From NCBI GenBank assembly GCA_947084925.1, contig CAMTUJ010000033.1, forward strand, positions 1-25,359: a stretch of 25,359 bases of DNA. Direction: 5' to 3'. This stretch comes from JAGPUQ01 sp947084925 (lineage in GTDB: Bacteria; Pseudomonadota; Gammaproteobacteria; Pseudomonadales; Porticoccaceae). Positions 19,510-25,359 of this stretch are shown here, piece by piece. The translations under genes and the position numbers were made by a program. The notes beneath the pieces were generated by a model. It was not told the DNA's origin. It searched no databases and saw only the letters and a list, made by a program, of their open reading frames with translations. Position 1 is the stretch's first letter; the number at the start of each line of letters is the position of its first letter.

Positions 19510-19538
19510 GGACCCGGCCGGAGGGCCGGATCCCTTTT
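19510..19538 (+). terminator. Intrinsic terminator of prpE
   Basis: GGACCCGGCC (19510-19519), loop GGAG, then GGCCGGATCC (19524-19533) form a 10-bp stem with one C-A mismatch. It is followed by CTTTT at 19534-19538, 35 nt after the prpE stop. Confidence 0.65.
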
Positions 19539-19567
19539 GCATGACCGGCATCAATGCAATATATAAT
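19537..19567 (+). promoter_or_regulatory. Promoter of the korCAB operon
   Basis: A perfect TATAAT (19562-19567) lies in a short AT-rich island. TTGCAT (19537-19542) is a possible -35 box at a long 19-bp spacing. It overlaps the tail of the prpE terminator. The transcript would have a leader of about 80 nt before the TTG start at 19656. Confidence 0.5.
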
Positions 19568-19655
19568 GCAGGCCATTTTTGTGGGCGCCAGCGAGTTTCG
19601 GACGCGCTGATAGCGGCGTGACCGAGGGGCGGCCACGGTCTCCTGGGGGTAGAGG

Positions 19656-21437
19656 TTGAAACCGACGAATATCAAGGATCCCGAATTTTTTCACCGGGTG
19701 GTGGACTGTCAGTACGCCTGTCCAGCTCATACGCCGGTGCCGGAGTACATCCGGCTGATCGCCGCCGGACGCTATACCGACGCCTACATGATCAACTGGG
19801 AATCCAATGTGTTTCCGGGCGTTCTGGGTCGCACCTGCGACCGTCCCTGCGAGCCGGCGTGCCGGCGTGGGCGGGTCGAAGCGGAGCCGGTGGCGATCTG
19901 CCGGCTCAAGCGGGTCGCCGCCGACAACAAATCGGATATCAGCGGTCGCCTGCCCAAAGTCCCCAGCCGCAAGAACGGCAAGCGCATTGCCCTGGTGGGC
20001 GCGGGGCCTGCGTCCCTGACGGTCGCGCGCGACCTGCTGCCGCTGGGCTATGCCATCGACCTCTATGACGAGCAGGCGAAGGGCGGTGGCTTCATGCGCA
20101 GCCAGATACCATCGTTCCGGTTGCCGGAGCAGGTGCTCGACGAAGAAGTGGGTTATATCCTCGGCATGGGCGTGGTCACCCATTTCAACCACTATGTGGA
20201 CAGCCTCAAGGGGTTGCTTGCCAAGGGCTACGACGCCGTATTCGTCGGGTCCGGCGCGCCACGTGGCCGCGATCTGTCCAAGCTCCCGGGGCGTCAGGAA
20301 GCGGATGCTTCCATCCATATCGGTATCGACTGGCTGGCCAGCGTGGCTTTCGAACACATCAAGGACATCCCCAAGCGCGTCATCGTGCTGGGTGGCGGCA
20401 ACACCGCCATGGATTGCTGCCGCACCGCGCGCCGCCTGGGTGGCGAGGAAGTGAAAGTCATCGTCCGCAGTCCGTTCGCGGACATGAAAGCGTCGCCCTG
20501 GGAGAAGGAAGACGCGATTCATGAAGACATTCCCATCATCGACAATCATGTGCCGCTCGAATTTGTCGTCGAAGGCGGCAAGCTGGCGGGCATGAGGTTC
20601 GATCGTGTCGAGGCGCGCTACGACGCCGACGGCAAACGCAGCCTGGTGTCGACCGGCGCCGAGCCGGTGTTCTACCCCTGCGACACGGTGCTGATGGCGA
20701 TCGGTCAGGAGAACGCCTTTCCCTGGATCGAGCGCGACATCGACATCGAATTCGATCAGTGGGAGATGCCGGCGGTGGATCGCATCACCTTCCAGTCGAG
20801 CAATCCCAGGGTTTTCTTTGGTGGCGATGCCGCCTTCGGGCCGGAAAACATCATCACCGCGGTAGCGCACGGGCATCAGGTGGCGGTGTCCATCGACCTG
20901 TTCTGCCGGGGCGAAAAAGTGGCGGAACGGCCCCTGCCCGGCACCACGCTCATCAGCCAGAAGATGGGTATTCACGAGTGGAGCTACGATAGCCAGATCG
21001 ACACCGATGCGCGCTACAAGGTGCCCCACGCCGACAAGGCCGCTGCCTTGAGCGATCGCCGGGTGGAGGTGGAGCTGGGCTTCGATGTCGCCACCGGTTA
21101 CAAAGAGGCGGAGCGCTGCCTCAACTGCGACGTCCAGACCGTGTTTGCCGAATCGCTGTGCATCGAATGCGATGCCTGTGTCGATATCTGTCCCACCGAC
21201 TGCATCAACTTTGTCGCCAATGACGAAGAGGAAAGCCTGCGGCAGGCGCTGCGCATGCCGGCGCTGAATCTCGACCAGCCGCTGTATGTCTCGGCTGCGC
21301 TGAAAACGGCTCGCGTCATGGTGAAGGACGAGGACATGTGTCTGCACTGCGGGCTGTGCGCGGAGCGCTGCCCGACTTCGGCGTGGGACATGCAGAAATT
21401 TCTCTATCAGGTTACCAAGGCGGCGCCGATCCTATGA
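19656..21437 (+). CDS. GltD-like FAD/NAD(P) oxidoreductase with two C-terminal [4Fe-4S] motifs, partner of KorAB
   Basis: A 593-residue flavoprotein. Order of parts: a GltD-type N-terminal iron-sulfur domain (DCQYACPAHTPVPEYIRL, then GVLGRTCDRPCEPACRRG); an FAD Rossmann site KRIALVGAGPASLTVARDL (about 108-126); an NAD(P) site VIVLGGGNTAMDCCRTARRL (about 245-265); and the second FAD contact FFGGDAAFGPENIITAVAHG. At the C-terminus are two ferredoxin motifs, CIECDACVDICPTDC and CLHCGLCAERCP. It should pass electrons between NAD(P) and the iron-sulfur core of KorAB. The start is TTG at 19656. A TAG two codons upstream (19650-19652) rules out extension, and the next in-frame ATG would delete the N-terminal cysteines; GGGGG lies 6 nt ahead. 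The stop overlaps korA (ATGA). A similar third subunit (KorC) is, as I recall, known from the 2-oxoglutarate:NADP oxidoreductase of Azoarcus evansii. Confidence 0.88.
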   Translation: MKPTNIKDPEFFHRVVDCQYACPAHTPVPEYIRLIAAGRYTDAYMINWESNVFPGVLGRTCDRPCEPACRRGRVEAEPVAICRLKRVAADNKSDISGRLPKVPSRKNGKRIALVGAGPASLTVARDLLPLGYAIDLYDEQAKGGGFMRSQIPSFRLPEQVLDEEVGYILGMGVVTHFNHYVDSLKGLLAKGYDAVFVGSGAPRGRDLSKLPGRQEADASIHIGIDWLASVAFEHIKDIPKRVIVLGGGNTAMDCCRTARRLGGEEVKVIVRSPFADMKASPWEKEDAIHEDIPIIDNHVPLEFVVEGGKLAGMRFDRVEARYDADGKRSLVSTGAEPVFYPCDTVLMAIGQENAFPWIERDIDIEFDQWEMPAVDRITFQSSNPRVFFGGDAAFGPENIITAVAHGHQVAVSIDLFCRGEKVAERPLPGTTLISQKMGIHEWSYDSQIDTDARYKVPHADKAAALSDRRVEVELGFDVATGYKEAERCLNCDVQTVFAESLCIECDACVDICPTDCINFVANDEEESLRQALRMPALNLDQPLYVSAALKTARVMVKDEDMCLHCGLCAERCPTSAWDMQKFLYQVTKAAPIL

Positions 21438-23287
21438 AAACCATCAAGGGCGTGAACGACTTCGTGATTCGCTTTGCGAACGTGAACGGCACCGGCTCGG
21501 CCAGCGCCAACAACATGTTCGCCAAGGCGATCTTCCGGATGGGCATTCCGGTCAGCCCGAAGAATATTTTTCCTTCCAACATTCAGGGGCTGCCCACCTG
21601 GTATGAGGTGCGCATCAACGACCAGGGCTACACCGGGCGGCGCGGCGGCGTCGATGCCGCGGTCTGCATGAATCCGCAGAGCATGGCCAAGGATATTCGC
21701 GATCTGGAAGTCGGTGGCTATTGCATCTACGACAACACCAAGCCGCTGGATCTGCGCATGGTGCGCGACGACATCCACTTCATCGGCCTGCCGTTGACCG
21801 AGATCTGCCGCAAGGAATACACCCAGGCGCGCCAGCGTCAGTTGTTCAAGAACGTGATCTATGTCGGCGCGCTGGCGGCGCTGCTCGACATCGAGTTCGG
21901 GGTGCTCAAGGATCTGGTCGGCGAGCAGTTCAAGGGCAAGGAGAAACTGATTGCGCCCAACATTCACGCACTCGAACTGGGCTACCAGTACGCGCGCGAG
22001 CACTACAAGTGCCCGCTCGGTATCCGCGTCGAGCGCCGCGACGCGGTGGGCGACCGTATCATGATGGAAGGCAACGCGGCGCTGGCACTGGGCGCCATCT
22101 ACGGCGGCGCCACGGTGGCCGGCTGGTATCCGATCACGCCGTCCACGTCGGTGGTGGAAGAGTTCGAAAAATATTGTGGCCGGCTGCGGATCGATCCCGG
22201 CAGCGGCCAGAAGCGTTTTGCCATTGCCCAGGCCGAGGATGAGCTGGCCGCCATCGGCATCGCCATTGGCGCCTGCTGGAACGGCGCGCGGGCGTTCACC
22301 GCGACTTCAGGACCAGGCCTGTCGCTGATGAGCGAATTTCTCGGCCTGGCGTATTTCGCCGAAGTCCCCGTGGTGCTGTTCGATATTCAGCGCGCGGGTC
22401 CATCCACCGGAATGCCGACGCGTACCCAGCAGTCCGACGTGCTCGCCGCCGCCTACGCGTCCCACGGCGATACCAAGCATGTGCTGCTGTTTCCCGCGAC
22501 GCCGAAGGAATGCTTCGACATGGGAGCGCTCAGTTTCGATCTCGCGGACCGCTTGCAGACCCCGGTGATCGTGCTCTCGGATCTCGATCTCGGCATGAAC
22601 GACAATCTCAGCGAGCCGCTGCAATGGGACGACAGCCGTCGGTACGACCGCGGCAAGGTGCTGAGCGCCACCCAGCTCGATGAGCTCAGTGGACGCTTCG
22701 GGCGTTACCTGGATGTCGATGGCGACGGCATCTGCTATCGCACCTATCCCGGCACCCATCCGGCGAAGGGCAGCTTCTTCACGCGCGGTACTTCCCGCGA
22801 TGAATACGCGGTCTATACCGAGGACGGCGACGCCTATCAGCGCAACATGGAGCGCCTGCTGGGGAAGTGGGAGACCGCCAAATCCCTGGTGCCCGCGCCC
22901 GAGTTCCACCCGGCCCGGAAAGCTACCTCGGATGGCGTGTTGTTTTTCGGCACCAGTACGGCCTCCACCCTGGAAGCACTGGATCTGCTGCGGGATGAAC
23001 ATATTCATCTGGACGGCTTGCGCATCCGCGCATTTCCGTTCAGCGACGCGGTGCTCGAATTTATCGATGCCCATGACCGGATTTTCGTCATCGAGCAGAA
23101 TCGCGATGGGCAATTGCGCAAGCTGCTGATCGGCGAATGCGACATCAACCCGCGCAAGCTTCAGGCGCTCACTTACTATGCCGGCATGCCCATTACCGCA
23201 CGCTACATCCGCGATGCCATTCGTTCCGGCGTGGGCGGTGGCCAGGTGGTGCCGTTGCGACGACAGACTGCTGGAGTCAAGTCATGA
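21434..23287 (+). CDS. korA: 2-oxoacid:ferredoxin oxidoreductase, fused gamma-alpha subunit
   Basis: A 617-residue subunit. The first about 190 residues are the gamma domain (NDFVIRFANVNGTGSASANN, FPSNIQGLPTWYEVRIN). The alpha domain then carries the family YPITP signature in GWYPITPSTSVVEEF, plus AQAEDELAAIGIAIGACWNG, FTATSGPGLSLMSEFLGLAY and DIQRAGPSTGMPTRTQQSD. A domain-II-type C-terminal region has IRAFPFSDAVLEFI and VIEQNRDGQLRKLL. With KorB it oxidatively decarboxylates a 2-oxoacid with CoA and TPP. 2-Oxoglutarate is the most likely substrate given the fused architecture, but pyruvate or branched-chain oxoacids are possible. It is linked by ATGA overlaps to the genes on both sides, so the three products are probably made in fixed ratio. 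Confidence 0.9.
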   Translation: MKTIKGVNDFVIRFANVNGTGSASANNMFAKAIFRMGIPVSPKNIFPSNIQGLPTWYEVRINDQGYTGRRGGVDAAVCMNPQSMAKDIRDLEVGGYCIYDNTKPLDLRMVRDDIHFIGLPLTEICRKEYTQARQRQLFKNVIYVGALAALLDIEFGVLKDLVGEQFKGKEKLIAPNIHALELGYQYAREHYKCPLGIRVERRDAVGDRIMMEGNAALALGAIYGGATVAGWYPITPSTSVVEEFEKYCGRLRIDPGSGQKRFAIAQAEDELAAIGIAIGACWNGARAFTATSGPGLSLMSEFLGLAYFAEVPVVLFDIQRAGPSTGMPTRTQQSDVLAAAYASHGDTKHVLLFPATPKECFDMGALSFDLADRLQTPVIVLSDLDLGMNDNLSEPLQWDDSRRYDRGKVLSATQLDELSGRFGRYLDVDGDGICYRTYPGTHPAKGSFFTRGTSRDEYAVYTEDGDAYQRNMERLLGKWETAKSLVPAPEFHPARKATSDGVLFFGTSTASTLEALDLLRDEHIHLDGLRIRAFPFSDAVLEFIDAHDRIFVIEQNRDGQLRKLLIGECDINPRKLQALTYYAGMPITARYIRDAIRSGVGGGQVVPLRRQTAGVKS

Positions 23288-24333
23288 CCTATATCCGACC
23301 CCAATTCCGCCATCCGAATCTGCCGACCAACGAGCTGGGCTTTACGCGCCAGCATTACGAAGGTGCACTCTCCACGCTGTGCGCGGGTTGCGGGCACGAC
23401 TCGGTGAGCGCCGCCATCATCGAAGCGTGCTTCGAACTGGCGATAGAGCCCCACCGGGTGGCAAAGATTTCAGGCATCGGCTGTTCGTCGAAAACGCCGA
23501 CCTATTTTCTCGGCAATTCCCACGGCTTCAACTCGGTGCATGGCCGCATGCCCTCGGTTGCGACCGGCGCCAATCTGGCCAACCGGGAGATGATCTACGT
23601 GGGCGTGTCTGGCGATGGCGATACCGCATCGATCGGGCTGGGGCAGTTTGCCCACGCCACCCGCCGCAATCTGAACATGGTCTACATCGTCGAGAACAAT
23701 GGCTGCTACGGGCTGACCAAAGGGCAGGATTCCGCCACCGCCGATGTTGGTTCGGCGAGCAAGAAGGGTGATCCCAATCCCTACGAGGCCATCGACCTGT
23801 GCGCGCTGGCGCTGCAGCTCGGCGCGACCTACGTCGCACGCAGTTTTTCCGGCGACAAGGCGCAGTTGGTGCCCTTGATCAAGGGTGCCCTGGCCCACAG
23901 CGGCTTTGCCTTCATCGACGTGATTTCGCCCTGCGTGACCTTCAACGACACGCCGCAATCCACCAAGGGTTACGAGTTCGTGCGTGAGCACATGGAGGCA
24001 ACCGGCAAGATGGACTTCGTTCCGGTGCGCAAGGAAATCACTGCGGATTATGAACCGGGATACACCCAGGAAGTGACGCTGCACGACGGCTCGGTGATCC
24101 ATCTCTACAAGGAGGGCGCGGATTCCGTGCGCGATCGCGACGCCGCGTTGCGCGCCGTGCGCGAGCATAAGCGCCGGGGTCGCATTCTCACGGGATTGCT
24201 CTACGTCAATCCCGACAGCCAGGAGCTTCACCATATGCTCGGCACGGTCAAAACTGCCTTGCGCGATCTCGGCGAAGCGGATTTGTGTCCCGGCGGTCAG
24301 GTACTCGCCAACATCAATAACAGTTTCCGCTGA
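23284..24333 (+). CDS. korB: 2-oxoacid:ferredoxin oxidoreductase, beta (TPP-binding) subunit
   Basis: A 349-residue beta subunit. CAGCGH (C33, C36), GIGCSS (C67) and the later Cys of DVISPCVTFND give the four ligands of the single [4Fe-4S] cluster found in two-subunit enzymes. The TPP-magnesium motif is GVSGDGDTASIG ending with VENNGCYGLTKGQDSAT. FNSVHGRMPSVATGANLAN is also conserved. It carries no ferredoxin domain of its own, so the flavoprotein two genes upstream is the natural electron partner. ATG 23284 overlaps the korA stop (ATGA) and has GGAG at 7 nt. A longer frame from 23137 is open but lies wholly inside korA. This is the last gene of the operon; a strong hairpin follows 24 bp later. 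Confidence 0.92.
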   Translation: MTYIRPQFRHPNLPTNELGFTRQHYEGALSTLCAGCGHDSVSAAIIEACFELAIEPHRVAKISGIGCSSKTPTYFLGNSHGFNSVHGRMPSVATGANLANREMIYVGVSGDGDTASIGLGQFAHATRRNLNMVYIVENNGCYGLTKGQDSATADVGSASKKGDPNPYEAIDLCALALQLGATYVARSFSGDKAQLVPLIKGALAHSGFAFIDVISPCVTFNDTPQSTKGYEFVREHMEATGKMDFVPVRKEITADYEPGYTQEVTLHDGSVIHLYKEGADSVRDRDAALRAVREHKRRGRILTGLLYVNPDSQELHHMLGTVKTALRDLGEADLCPGGQVLANINNSFR

Positions 24334-24357
24334 GATCGTAGCTGACGCTGAACCTCG

Positions 24358-24386
24358 CCCCCGGGCAGCGCGCAGCGGCCCGGGGG
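24358..24386. terminator. GC-rich hairpin after korB
   Basis: A perfect 9-bp stem, CCCCCGGGC (24358-24366) with GCCCGGGGG (24378-24386), has an 11-nt loop. It is followed on the plus strand by TGATGC and seven A's, not T's. So it is not a textbook terminator in this direction, though its place just after korB suits transcript-end protection or Rho-dependent stopping. Confidence 0.45.
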
Positions 24387-24459
24387 TGATGCAAAAAAAC
24401 CCTGCTTGATCCCCCACCTTCCTGAATCTGCCTTGCGGCGAATGACGCGCTGCCGGCCT

Positions 24460-24604
24460 AACAGGCTGCTGAAAAACTGCTGCGGGCACCATCTGCTTCG
24501 TTGCGCGGTGCTCGCTCCCTCGCCTATCTACTTGATATGTCTCGGTCGCTGCGCTCCGTGCGCCTCGCATCTGGCCCCCTCGCGACGTTTTTCAGCAACC
24601 TGCT
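24460..24604. mobile_element. Short element with 18-bp imperfect terminal inverted repeats
   Basis: AACAGGCTGCTGAAAAAC (24460-24477) and GTTTTTCAGCAACCTGCT (24587-24604) are inverted copies that match at 16 of 18 positions. They enclose about 110 bp with no coding potential. Ends of the form CAGGCTGCTGAAAAA are, to my knowledge, common on small dispersed elements in proteobacteria. The right end touches the attC-like site. No target duplication could be made out. Confidence 0.55.
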
Positions 24605-24667
24605 AACGACCAAGCTCAGACGCGGCGCCGCGTTAGCGGCGACGTTGGCTGGAGCGCCGTGTTGGGC
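24601..24667 (-). other. Integron attC-like recombination site
   Basis: Read on the minus strand the site opens with GCCCAAC (24667-24661, consensus RYYYAAC) and closes with GTTAGCA (24607-24601, close to GTTRRRY). Between them GCGCTCCAG and CTGAGCTTGG can pair with one unpaired extra base, and CGCCGC-TAA-CGCGGCG makes a central stem. This is the folded layout of attC sites, about 67 bp long. It begins 9 bp after the stop of the DUF4145-type gene, which is where a gene-cassette attC should be. The last core base pattern is imperfect, and no integrase gene or second attC is in view, so the call stays tentative. Confidence 0.5.
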
Positions 24668-24676
24668 GGCATTGAA

Positions 24677-25165
24677 CTATTTAGGCCGAGTACGCCTAGC
24701 ATCACGCCGCTCCTTCGCTAGTCGTAGACGTTCGGACTCTGTATATATCCGCTCGAGAAGCGCTGCAGAAAAGTCCAGCAAGTCGGCGGCATCTGCCTCA
24801 GACAGATTGCCCGCATGGGCCCCATCATTCCCATCTTCTTTGATGCAAGATGAGAGTTCTTTTAGCGAGCCGGGGAGTCGTCCGTTATCGAACAGCCAAG
24901 GAAGGCGAAGGCCCAGATCGCGACGTGTCTTGGAATTCAAGCCCGGCGTTTCTTCCGAGGGCAGCATTGATCGAGTAGCAAGAGCGACACACAGGCGGAA
25001 CATGGTTCCGGCTGCGTTGTAACAACCGACAGCTAAACATGTGGCACCTTCTCGGAAAACGGACTCGATTTCCTTTGGAAGGAATTCGGGCGGCTCGGCA
25101 GATGCGGTGTCTTTTAGACTGATATGTCCCTTGACTTCCACATAGTTGTTCAAGGCCCCTTCCAC
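24677..25165 (-). CDS. DUF4145-type protein (possibly lacking its native start)
   Basis: A 162-residue product from a GTG at 25165. The stretch FLPKEIESVFREGATCLAVG, then YNAAGTMFRLCVALATRSML, RDLGLRLPWLFDNGRLP and CIKEDGNDGAHAGN fits DUF4145 (an all-helical, HEPN-like domain of unknown role often found in defence or mobile DNA). The C-terminus is basic (ERRDARRTRPK). The frame stays coding-like for another 19 codons upstream (SESVDANFDYIHRVGLLK) until a TGA at 25225-25223, so GTG 25165 is probably not the true start (see findings). Base composition is clearly less GC-rich than the core genes, suggesting transfer. The gene is followed by the attC-like site. Confidence 0.65.
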   Translation of the reverse strand: MEGALNNYVEVKGHISLKDTASAEPPEFLPKEIESVFREGATCLAVGCYNAAGTMFRLCVALATRSMLPSEETPGLNSKTRRDLGLRLPWLFDNGRLPGSLKELSSCIKEDGNDGAHAGNLSEADAADLLDFSAALLERIYTESERLRLAKERRDARRTRPK

Positions 25166-25222
25166 CTTAAGTAGGCCTACCCTGTGAATGTAGTCGAAGT
25201 TTGCGTCAACGCTTTCACTTAC

Positions 25223-25359
25223 TCATAAGTCAGAAATATAGGCTACAGAAGGATGTCTGAAGAACGAGCGGACCAGTGTGACGTTGGTGCCGATGTTCCG
25301 CAGTTGTTCGTGCACACGTGCTTGCAGGTTTTCACCTATCTTCAGTGGGCGTCTGGCTA
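25223..25359 (-). CDS. C-terminal tail of an unknown protein, cut by the window end
   Basis: The minus-strand frame enters from the window edge and reads 44 residues (RRPLKIGENLQARVHEQLRN and IGTNVTLVRSFFRHPSVAYI) before TGA at 25225-25223. The text looks protein-like, with an amphipathic helix and a conserved-looking end, but I do not recognise it. It is in the same frame as the DUF4145-type gene and its TGA overlaps an ATG (25226-25224), hinting at a two-gene unit. Confidence 0.4.
   Translation of the reverse strand, partial: ARRPLKIGENLQARVHEQLRNIGTNVTLVRSFFRHPSVAYISDL

Noticed and set aside
19551..21347. A 598-codon open frame on the minus strand, opposite the KorC-like gene
   Set aside because: Low-complexity His/Arg/Gly-rich shadow of a clear flavoprotein gene; no motif, no ribosome site.
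24387..24459. The A7 run and following sequence, considered as a terminator T-tract for a minus-strand gene
   Set aside because: On the minus strand the T-run precedes the hairpin rather than follows it, and no gene reads into it from the right.
24460..24667. GCCTAAC at 24455-24461 paired with GTTGGGC at 24661 as one long plus-strand attC
   Set aside because: It would span over 200 bp and swallow the inverted-repeat element, with no internal pairing of the expected kind; the 67-bp minus-strand reading fits better.

Overview
The window looks like high-GC proteobacterial chromosome, most likely from a gammaproteobacterium; this is inferred from a single-chain GcvP of about 965 residues, a GreB/YciH pair, RecQ with an HRDC domain, and a DUF3391/HD-GYP protein. 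No rRNA or tRNA gene was seen, and the species cannot be named from sequence alone. The core (about 1.9-24.3 kb) is an ordinary, densely packed chromosomal segment. Both edges are mobile or accessory DNA.

Left edge (1-1.8 kb): an IS701-like DDE transposase on the minus strand runs off the window start and appears to change frame near its C-terminus. Next to it lies a 337-bp MITE-like element (1452-1788) with perfect 17-bp terminal inverted repeats and a TTAG duplication. It has IS5-like ends and is packed with smaller dispersed palindromes.

Core: a class III CoA-transferase (minus strand); recQ; a small membrane-anchored protein of unknown function; an NlpC/P60 lipoprotein; a putative cyclase/hydrolase; a DHA2-type MFS transporter that has lost an internal segment; an APC permease; gcvP (minus strand, without the other gcv genes); a family-4-like uracil-DNA glycosylase; and an HD-GYP protein with its own promoter. 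A tight minus-strand operon follows: quinone oxidoreductase, yciH (SUI1), greB. Then come prpE and its terminator.

The main metabolic unit is the three-gene operon at 19.6-24.3 kb. A GltD-like flavoprotein carrying two C-terminal [4Fe-4S] motifs (KorC-like, TTG start) is joined by ATGA overlaps to korA and korB of a 2-oxoacid:ferredoxin oxidoreductase. The layout suggests a 2-oxoacid:acceptor oxidoreductase that passes electrons from the thiamine/iron-sulfur core through the flavoprotein to or from NAD(P). With prpE, the CoA-transferase and the glycine cleavage P-protein, the neighbourhood is rich in acyl-CoA and one-carbon metabolism.

Right edge (24.4-25.36 kb): a 145-bp element with 18-bp imperfect terminal repeats abuts an integron-attC-like site (24601-24667, minus orientation). 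This sits 9 bp past the stop of a DUF4145-type gene. Upstream of that gene is the tail of another minus-strand ORF whose stop overlaps what may be the gene's original ATG. This end looks like a captured gene cassette.
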